Shown here: one piece after another, positions 56,279 to 64,000 of the stretch
Numbering within the stretch: position 1 is the stretch's first letter
How the letters are laid out: each line of letters starts with the position of its first letter
From: Begonia masoniana
Lineage: Eukaryota; Streptophyta; Magnoliopsida; Cucurbitales; Begoniaceae
NCBI GenBank assembly: GCA_022432975.1
Contig: CM039502.1
Span: 15,283,143 to 15,347,142, forward strand
Length of the DNA stretch: 64,000 bases
Direction of reading: 5' to 3'
Made by a program: the position numbers and the translations under genes
The notes under the pieces: model-generated
The model's input: only the letters and a program-made list of their open reading frames with translations
Told to the model about the DNA's origin: nothing
Database searches by the model: none

Positions 56279-58816
56279 TGTAATACCCGACTGTACAGAA
56301 TATTTATATTTTAATGTAAATGGCATTTTTATAAATTATGTCAAATTAAGTCGGTTTCGTGAAAAGAAAGCGTTATTATGATCCTAATAATTAATATGGA
56401 TTTTAAGAAAATTTCGGGAATTTTAGGAGTCGTAACGCTAATTTTACGAGAATTACGTTTATCGTAATATAAAGGATACTTTGGTAAAAATAGTAAACGA
56501 GGTTCGAATTACGAACGGACAGTTTTAATTGAACCCTAGTGATAAGTTGGATTTCTTAGCGAATTAAGGAAATTTGGAGAAGCCAAATCGTTAGACAATT
56601 AACGAAACGAAGGACGAAACAAATAGAAAATCAAAGGAAGGGCAAAATAGTAATTTACCAAGTCAATATTATAAAATATCACAATTCTTCGTCTTCATCA
56701 CGGCTTCACCCTTTTCTCCATGCGATTCTCCTTTCTCCATCGGCGTTCTCCACCCTTCCAACGGCGATTCCCCTCCGATCGACCTCCGTTCTTCGCGATT
56801 TCTTCCCCAAACTCGACCCTAGGTACAATTCTAAGGTTTTAGCAAAGTTTATTTCAGTTTTTACAGAGTTTAAACACTTAGGGTTCGTTTAGGGTTTCGT
56901 TAAAAATGTGATTTAGAGTTTGAAATCGATAGATTTATCGTAGTTGTGGATATATTGGACGTTATTGGACGAAGTTAATTGATTTAGGACGAATATTAGA
57001 GATTGACGAATTTTTGAGTTTTGGGAGAAACTCGTTAATGGCGGTTCGATGTATCGAACATTAATTGGGTGTTAAAACGCTTCGAGTAGTTAAGTTAGAA
57101 TTGTAGAAATTTTCTTAGTTAAGGTTTCGTTAAATTTGGACGTTTAATAGTTTAAACTCGTTATAACGACAAAATTGTGAGATTGCCTTAGGTGAACAAC
57201 GCTCGTGGACGGAGCTTGGATTGCAACGGACACGAGGTAAGTTCTCGTGACTTACTCTGGCCGATAGGCCTACACCGTACGTCGAAGTCGTCTCGAGGAG
57301 TTTTGGTGATGTGTTGGTTTAAATTGCTTTGGTTGGGTAGTTAGGTTTAGTTGTTTTATAGGTTATGCCTTTAATTGATTTTATTGTCTTGATGGTACAT
57401 ATGTTGTATGTTTAAATTATGCTATAAATTGTTCACGCATCACGTATTTTGAAAGAGCTGAAAATGAATTTCCGCACTATGTCTTAAAGAAAATGGCGAT
57501 GTGGCCTGAAAGGGGGCTATTGATCTATTGTGTGGATCGATTACGGGTCTGTCACAATACCACATCTAATATGAATCAATGTATGTTTATGGTCATGCGA
57601 GGTGGGGCTCAAGCATGGCTGTGCGTGTTGCAAGCATGTACCCCGCTCCTCTAGGTAGAAAGGGTTGTCCAACCGCAGGATGTGCCCTCTCCATTTAGGG
57701 GGTTGAGATCTCGATGACAACCTATGTAAAGATAAGAAAATGTTGCATGATTTACGAACTCATATGAACAGCATGCATTGCATTTACGTTGAGCTTGTTG
57801 AGATTTTATCTCATAGATTGTCTGTATGGTGTAGGTGATATGGACTTAGGTGAGGACAAGATCCCTCCACCCGAGGAGTGATGCAGTTGACGGAGGATGG
57901 CCCGCAGGGTGTGCTGGAGCAGTCGAGGCTTAACCCGACTCGTGGGGGGTGTATGTATGTGTTTTGAGGGTTTTTGGGGATATTTTGGGTTAACGGTGGA
58001 TTAGATAGGTCAATGGTATAGCTAAATACATTTTAGGTTGTTTGGATCTGGATAACAGATTGATAGTTATAAAATGTTTTGTTAAAAATTGTCGTTTGAT
58101 GAACTGCTGGATTATTGAATTTCGTAGGGTTTTGTTTAGTTTTTAAACCGAACCACGCAGTTCGTTTTTATGAAATCGGGTTATGTTTTGAGTCGTTTAT
58201 TGGGTGAGCGACGAAATGTGAAAGGAGGTGAGGTTTGAGCTATTGTATGTTACACGTTTATGGTGTGATTTGTGTCAAAGTTTAAGGGAAAGATGTGGTG
58301 AGTAGTGTGTGCAGGTGAAGAGGAAAGAAAGAAGAAAAAATAGGGGAGGCAGAGAACTTGGCGACCAATCGCCAAGAGAGGCGATCAGTCACCAAGGGGA
58401 TCGCCACGCTATGGAATTTTTCCAGAGCGTGTGGCGATCGATTGCCCCAAGAAGGGTGATCGATCGCCTGGTGAACGATCGCGAGGCGATCGTTCACCAC
58501 AGCGAGATCGCCCCTCCCTTTTATGACTGACGATCGATCACCTGAAATGGGCGATCGATCGCCCCTATATTTTCGAGGGGAATTTCCCCTTTTGCCCTCC
58601 TTTCCTCAGCCGATTGTTTTTCTTTGTTTTTAAATGTTTTAATATATTGTTTTAAGTTTTATTTAAATTGTTTTTAAGTTTGTTAAATGGTTTAAAAGCA
58701 TAAACAAAAACGATTTCAATTTTTAAAGTATTATTTTCGTTTGAACGTTAGGTTTAAAGTTGCAGGTATAAAAAAAAAATACGGGAAAATAAGGGTACAG
58801 TGTTAGGGTCGCTACA
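56279..58816 (+). mobile_element. Solo LTR (2,538 bp), TSD TGTTA, same family as the 59750 element
   Basis: It starts TGTAATACCCGAC, ends GTGTTAGGGTCGCTACA, and is flanked by TGTTA at 56274-56278 and 58817-58821. MULE copy A gives the empty-site sequence. Layout and many words match the LTR at 59750-62195 (ACAAATAGAAAAT, GGCCTACACC, CGCATCA, the GTGATGATGG/GCTGT blocks and the CGATCG-rich segment). No internal domain remains. Confidence 0.92.
58363..58575. repeat. GCGATCGATCGC-type palindrome cluster in solo LTR
   Basis: About ten overlapping GCGATC/CGATCGATCGCC/GCGATCG words occur in 210 bases, many of them self-complementary. The same kind of cluster lies in the related LTR at 61711-61925. 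It is rich in CG dinucleotides in an otherwise AT-rich LTR. Confidence 0.85.
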
Positions 58817-59749
58817 TGTTATCAACGAATTGCTGGGATTTGAGGACACTGAGGCGGAGAGATATTTTCACAGTTCCCGAGAGTGTGATTTCTCCAGAAC
58901 AGCAGAGGGACTAGAGTTCCTTAGGCAAATCCACCGCAATTTGGGAATTGTAGGGTTCGTGAAGCCGAGATCGAAGGCTCTGACCGTCAAAGCTCGGGTG
59001 GTACACAACCTGAGCAGCCACACCATCTTGCCAAGGGATGATTAGAGAGATTTCGTCAGCTGGATGGATTTATACATCATGGAGAAGCTCTACAGCGGCA
59101 CGTTGTTCGACCCGGGATACATGATTATAGGTCACATGCTTGAGGTCGGGCGAACCAAGAATAAAAATCTATCGTTTGGAACTTTGATTTGGATGATCCT
59201 CCAGCATTATCAGATTCAGGTGCCCAGTGGAGAGCAGATCAGATCACACAGATCTGGCAATCTATTTGACATGATCTATTTGACTCAGATGGGCCTAGTC
59301 GAAGTCAACAGGTCTTGGATTGTTAAGGGAGATCTCAGAGCCTCCACATCGCGGAATGTTCCAATGGAAGACTCCCCCGCCACCGAGGACGGCACTGCCA
59401 CCGTGCACGTCACTTCCACCGAGGACAAGACCGCATCGCCATTTGCCCCTCAGGTTCATAGTAGCTAGGACATGATGCAGCATATGCAACAGATTTATGA
59501 GATGCGGCAGCAGATGGATCAGAAGTAGCAACAGATGCAGCACATGTATCTGATGCAGCAGGAGAGGGAGCAGCAGAGGGACCAGACGATGAAGTTCCTC
59601 ATAGGCAGGGTCAGGGAGCTTGCCGCGAGTCAGCAAAAGGTGGTTAAATCACAAAACTATCTCAGTAAGTCCCTTAGAGAGCTCACTGACAGGCTGACGG
59701 ATTGGATGATGGATGGAGACAATGATGTCCCACCGGCTTAGGATATTTT

Positions 59750-62195
59750 TGTAACACCCGATTTTACGGGATTTTATAAATTCCAATAAATAATGGTATT
59801 TTTGTAAATATGTCAAATTAAGTCCGTTTTGCAAATAGAGAGTTTTAATGGAGCCTTAATAATAAATTGAAATTTATGGTGAAATAAGGAAATTTAGAGA
59901 AATCAAATAGTAAGTCAAATAACGAGATAAGTGGATAAACAAATAGAAAATTATAGGAGAGGCAATTATGTAATTTTGCAAACTAAAATAATTCAATAAA
60001 AACCACATTTCCCTCCCTCCCATCGCACTTCACGATTTCTCCTATGTATTTCCTTTCCAACAGTGATATTCTCTTCTCCCTCGTGCGTTCTTCTTCCAGC
60101 GACGATTCCCTCTCCTCCGGCAACTCGACTCTGTACGTTTTCTTCTTCAATCCCAACCCTAGGTATGAATCTATAGTTTTGGAACGTTAGATTTCTATTT
60201 CTAGGGTTTAAAACGGTTAGGGTTTCGTTTAGGGTTTTGTCAAAACGTGGATTTAGAGTTGGAAATCGATAGGTTATCGTATTCATGACTCTAATAGACG
60301 TATTTATGGTGATTTGTGAGAGTTAGTTAAAATAAATGGAGGTTGTAGAGTTTTTGGGTGGTTGGAGATTTTAAAAACCCCATTAATGGGGGTTAGGAAG
60401 TTCACGAGCACGAGTTGCTCGATGAAATGCCCGAGAAAGGTTGATTAGAGTTTTAGGAAATTTTCTTTAGCTAAGAGTTTCATAATTTTTGAAGTCTAAA
60501 TGTTTAGGCTCGGTTTTGACAACGAATGCTATGAATTGACTTAGGTGACAAAGCTCGAGACGAGGAGCTCGGTGTGCAACGGACACAAGGTAAGTTTCTG
60601 TGATTTGTTTGGCCGATTGGCCTACACCATAAGACTATGTCGATCGAGGAATTGGATATGCCTGTTGTGTTGGGTAATTAGGTTGGGTAGTTAGTATTAG
60701 TTTTGGTCAAGTTGTTGATTGTTTAAGTTTATTGTTTGTATGTCTTGATTTCGTTTATGGCATAGTACATGTTCACGCATCATTGTTTTTGAATGGCATG
60801 AAAAAGAGATTTCTATCCATATTTTCATGAAAAGAAAAAGGATAATGAAAAGGTAAATGAATGTAATGATGGTCATGTCGGTGGCGGTGATTCAGACATG
60901 GCTGTCAGATGAAGCATGTTTTCCCCCCGGTTAGATACGAGGGGCTATCCAAACGTCGGATGTGCCACTCCTATCTAGCGAGAGTGAAGCCCCGGTGACA
61001 TAAATGAAATGAATAGCGAAAAGGTAGGATGCATGATTTATGAACTGTACATGCATAGCATTCACGTGCATTCATGTAGACTTACTGAGCCTCTAGCTCA
61101 CGTTTTATTTCTATGGTGTAGGTGACTTTGATATAGGTGAGGACGACGTTCCTCTGCCAGATGTCTAGGCAGGTTGAAGAAGAATGCTCGTAGGAGTGTG
61201 TTGACACAGTCGGTGCGTATTTTGACCTGTGGGGACGTAAGTATGTGTTTGGGATTTGATGGATAGAATGATAGGAAAAATTGTATAGTTAGAAACATTT
61301 TAGGATGCTTGGTTCTGGATAGAAAACATACGTGTTTTGGATGTTTTGGAAAACCATTTGTAAACCGCTTTTGGAAAGTTATTTATTGAAGTATGTTGGA
61401 ACTGCTTAGTGAATTTTAAGTTTTGTAGGGTTTTGTTCTGTTTTTAAATGGATCCACTCAGTTCGTTTTCAAGAAAGTTTACTTTGTTTAATATGTTTTG
61501 AAATGTTTTGTGTGATGTGTCGAGCGAAAAGTTCATGGGAGTTGAAGTGTTTAATATGAGTTGAGGTTAGGGGTTTGAGGTTGAAAAGATTGAGGGTGAA
61601 AAGTGAAGGAGTGGTGTATGTGTAATAAGGTAATTATACAGGGAAGAAGGAGGAAAGAAAGTAGAAGTGGGAGGCGAGCTCCCTGGAAATTTTGGATTTC
61701 CACGGAGTGTGCCGATCGATCGCCTAAGGAGGCGATCGATCGGCAAGTGTTGGTAACTTCTCTGGAAAAATCCAGAGAAGTTGCCGATTGATCGCCCTTG
61801 GGCGATCAATCGGCTGGTGATCGATCACTGGGGCGATCGATCGCCAGTGTGAGGGGCGATCGTTCGCCCCTCCATTTTTCCTACAGGCGATCGATCGCCT
61901 AGCATTGGGGCGATCGATCGCCCCTGTAGTTTTTGGGACAAATGTCCCTTTTGCCCCTCGAGTTGTGGCCGATGTTTCTGTTTGTTTTAAATTGTTTTAT
62001 AAATTGTTTTAAGATTTATTTAAATAGTTTTAAAAATAGTTTTCAACACTCTAGACTCGACTTAATGAGTCAACGTTATTAAGTTCACTTAGGGTTACAA
62101 AAATATAAATTTATACAGTAAAGTTTATAAGGATAAAAAAATAAAAATAAAAAAATAATACGAAAAAATTAGGGTACAGTGTTAAGGTCGCTACA
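59750..62195 (+). repeat. 5' LTR of the Ty3 element at the right edge
   Basis: 2,446 bp, from TGTAACACCCGATTTTACGG to GTGTTAAGGTCGCTACA, followed by GTTA and the primer site. It is the same family as the solo LTR 56279-58816. Confidence 0.92.
61711..61925. repeat. GCGATCGATCGC-type palindrome cluster in 5' LTR
   Basis: At least nine (G)GCGATCGATCG(C/G) or CGATCGTTCGC words in 215 bases, several as inverted pairs flanking short spacers. It is at the position corresponding to 58363-58575 in the solo LTR. Confidence 0.85.
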
Positions 62196-62199
62196 GTTA

Positions 62200-62212
62200 T
62201 GGTATCAGAGCC
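62200..62212 (+). other. Primer binding site of the right-edge Ty3 element
   Basis: TGGTATCAGAGCC, four bases after the LTR end, complementary to initiator tRNA-Met. Confidence 0.9.
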
Positions 62213-62359
62213 CCCGGGTTTTAAAAACGGTTCTGTAGACTGCTCGACTGCACAGCCACTACGCGGACATCCTTCCTCAACTGTAAGTACATTTTACTTT
62301 ATTTTCTTGCTTTTGTTTCTTAGAATTGTTTGTTTCAACTTTTATAGGAGGTCTAGAAA

Positions 62360-64000
62360 ATGGTTCGAGGTAGAGATGCTAGGGACGATGCTCTCGATAG
62401 GCTGACCGACTTACTCGATCGTCAGGTCCAACATATGGACCGACAAGCGTAACAGATCGAGAATTTAGTAAACCGTGAAAATCAGAGAGCTCAGGATATA
62501 ATCATTCCGAATAATCATGGCATGGAGAGGTTTCAGAAGCTACGACCTTCAATATTCAACGGTCAATCGTCGGATCCTACTGTTGTGGAGGAATGGATTC
62601 GGACGATGGAAGATATGTTGGTCTACGCAAAGATCGAACCTGGAGAGAAGGTCACGTGCGTTACTTTCCACCTCACATCGGATGCCCGATTTTGGTGGGA
62701 TTTGATTAAGGCAACTACAGACGTGACATTGATGAGATGGGAGCGGTTCAAGACCCTGTTTTTCGATAAGTACTTCAGCCACACTGTGAGGGTGGCAAAG
62801 AGGAATGAGTTTACGCAGCTGAAGCAGACAAGTTCAGTTGCGGAGTATATTCGGAAATTTGAATCCCTATCAAAATTTGCACCACGCCTAGTAAGTGATA
62901 ACGAAGACAAGGTGCACTAGTTTATGGAGGGGCTAAATCCAGAGATCCAGATGAACATTATTGTATCGAGAATTATAGATGTGCCCTATTCTGACATCGC
63001 AGCTAGAGGTCTGGACTTCGAGGCTGCTCGGGCGTCTTGTGTTAGGCCAATAGAGCCTGGTAAGGGCTTCTTCCGTGAGATTCAGCCTCAGATACTGAAT
63101 CAAGGTTGGCAACCTAGAGGACAACAACAACAACAGAGAGGCGTTAAAAGGCCTTATGAGGAAGGAAAAGATCAGGGCAAGGGGAAACAAGTTCAAGAGG
63201 CTACGCAAAAGCCTATTTGTCCAAAATGTCAGAAGGAACATTACGGCGAATGTCGAGTGGGTAGCAACAAGTGTTATAGATGCGGAGAGGTTGGCCATTT
63301 TATCATGAACTGCCCACAATTAAACCGAAATCAACAGGGCAGAGATCAGCGAAGAGTTATGCCGAGGATCTTCGCATTTATCGAGCCTGGAGATGTCGAC
63401 GATGAGGCTCAGCCATCTGTCATAGCAGGTACTATCTTAGTCATGGGTGTACCAGTATTTTCTTTGATAGATACGGGAGCTACGCACTCCTTCATTTCAA
63501 CTGCTTGCATGATTAGATTGGGGCTAGTATCTGAGTTGGCTAAGTATGAGTATAGAGTGATGCTGCCTTCGGGAGCTCTTATGCAGTCTGATCGTGGCTT
63601 CCAAGGCAACATTGTCTCGGTAGGGATTAATACCCTCTATGCTTGCCTGATAGTTATGAGCATAGAGCGTTACGATCTAATTCTGGGGATGGATTGACTT
63701 TCACGTCACTTCGCCACCATTGACTATCGATCCGGGTTGGTAACTTTTTGGCATCTGAATAAGGAAGAGTTCTCATATCAGACATTAAATAGGTCAAGTG
63801 GGTCACCTATTTCTTATTCTATGAAGGTTCGAGAGCGATTTAAGAGCAAATGCTCTGTTTATCTGGCTACCGTGATTGATACTCGGTTGCTCAGCGAGGT
63901 AAAACTAGAGAACCTTCCAGTAGTTAGAGAATTCTCTGAGATCTTTCTCGATGATCTTCCCAGATTGCCGCCGGACAGAGAGATTGAGTTTGTGATTGAT
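62360..64000 (+). pseudogene. Ty3 gag-protease-pol (5' part), three premature stops
   Basis: One frame from ATG at 62360 (MVRGRDARDDALDRL). Gag has FNGQSSDPTVVEEWIRTMED, ARFWWDLIK, FFDKYFSHTVR and EYIRKFESLSKFAPR, a knuckle CYRCGEVGHFIMNC near 63280, then protease [11 protein letters not shown] with intact catalytic Asp (near 63470) and LILGMD. It continues in frame into [12 protein letters not shown] at the window edge, just before the RT. Stops are at 62450-62452 (TAA), 62918-62920 (TAG) and 63695-63697 (TGA where LGMDW has Trp). Otherwise the frame is unbroken, so the copy is young or was silenced mainly by point changes. Confidence 0.92.

Larger units (their letters stand above)
55892..59741 (+). 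pseudogene. MULE gene B, copy B: split by a solo LTR
   Basis: Coding parts are 55892-56278 and 58822-59741. It has the same domain order as copy A: MAPPRMFIGRKAPRMSQG, PGYFSMEF, SPAVINELLGFE, ILPRDD, MEKLYSGTLFD, MIIGHMLEVGRTKNKNL, a Thr/Ala/Pro linker, a Met/Gln-rich coiled coil and WMMDGDNDVPPA. It lacks copy A's early frameshift but has its own one-base loss near 56150 (GAGGATAC against GAGGTATAC), a TAG after the RDD word (about 59042), and stops near 59466 and 59527. A TAA near 56255 is at the same place as in copy A. The full product would be about 435 residues. Confidence 0.7.
55156..59749 (+). mobile_element. Two-gene Mutator-like element, copy B (left part)
   Basis: It begins with a terminal inverted repeat that is the complement of the right end of copy A, then the TATA box (55686) and gene B. 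It is interrupted by a solo LTR (56279-58816), and its downstream flank is invaded at 59750 by a Ty3 element that runs off the window. The transposase half should lie beyond that element. The outer edge is set near the 20-base palindrome-like motif at 55156-55175; no target duplication was found. Confidence 0.72.
59750..64000 (+). mobile_element. Ty3 element, 5' part (runs off the window)
   Basis: 5' LTR 59750-62195, primer site, then gag, protease and the start of pol. It is inserted after ATTTT (59745-59749), just downstream of MULE gene B. The 3' half and second LTR are outside the window. The protease motif, gag type and LTR length fit a Tekay/Del-like chromovirus, but the chromodomain would lie beyond the end. 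Three premature stops are seen. Confidence 0.9.

Noticed and set aside
58363..61925. Cyanobacterial HIP1-like GCGATCGC words as a sign of contamination
   Set aside because: They lie inside plant LTRs with tRNA-Met primer site and target duplications; they are element-specific palindromes, not bacterial DNA.

Overview
This is a plant nuclear window, most likely from a eudicot. It has one intron-containing host gene in about 64 kb, LTR elements primed by initiator tRNA-Met (TGGTATCAGAGCC primer sites), a Mutator-like DNA transposon and an endogenous caulimovirid. I cannot name the species. Almost everything outside the host gene is transposable-element DNA, much of it nested.

Layout. (1) About 923-13,350: an old two-gene Mutator-like element (MULE copy A), split by four later insertions: three large solo LTRs (1075-3146, 5765-7917, 9772-12341) and one TRIM solo LTR (5356-5759). 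Gene B runs rightward from the left end and a mudrA-type transposase gene runs leftward from the right end. Without the insertions the element is about 5.2 kb. (2) 13,620-14,072: a foldback/MITE-like inverted repeat. (3) 14,355-22,546: two more solo LTRs of the 9772 family, the first carrying a TRIM array with three LTRs (16,504-17,788). (4) 26,455-27,876: the only intact host gene, a three-exon short-chain dehydrogenase/reductase with a mitochondrial-looking N-terminus. (5) 29,507-34,582: a decayed endogenous pararetrovirus lacking protease and reverse transcriptase, followed by a frameshifted FAN1 nuclease fragment (34,700-34,970) and an assembly gap. (6) 35,201-54,538: a complete but dead chromodomain Ty3 element (Tekay/Del type, minus strand), itself split by a complete SIRE-type Ty1/copia element (40,794-51,572) with an env-like ORF. 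The Ty3 element appears to have landed in a host exon. (7) From about 55,150: MULE copy B, with a long terminal inverted repeat and gene B. Gene B is split by a 2.5-kb solo LTR (56,279-58,816), and its downstream flank is entered by a second Ty3 element (59,750 onward) of the same LTR family that runs off the window.

Insertion boundaries were set mainly from TG...CA ends and 5-bp target-site duplications read directly: GTTCA, GTGTT, TAAAT, ATTAC, GAAAA, GTACC, TGTTA, and CCTGT/CCTGC with one mismatch.

The most interesting signals are: the convergent two-gene MULE whose second gene carries the same domain as the SIRE env-like ORF; an ATCGG(C/T)AGATG-type tandem motif that recurs in LTRs of unrelated families; the TRIM array; and clustered TGACGTC and CGATCG motifs inside LTRs. 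No RNA genes or CRISPR arrays were seen.
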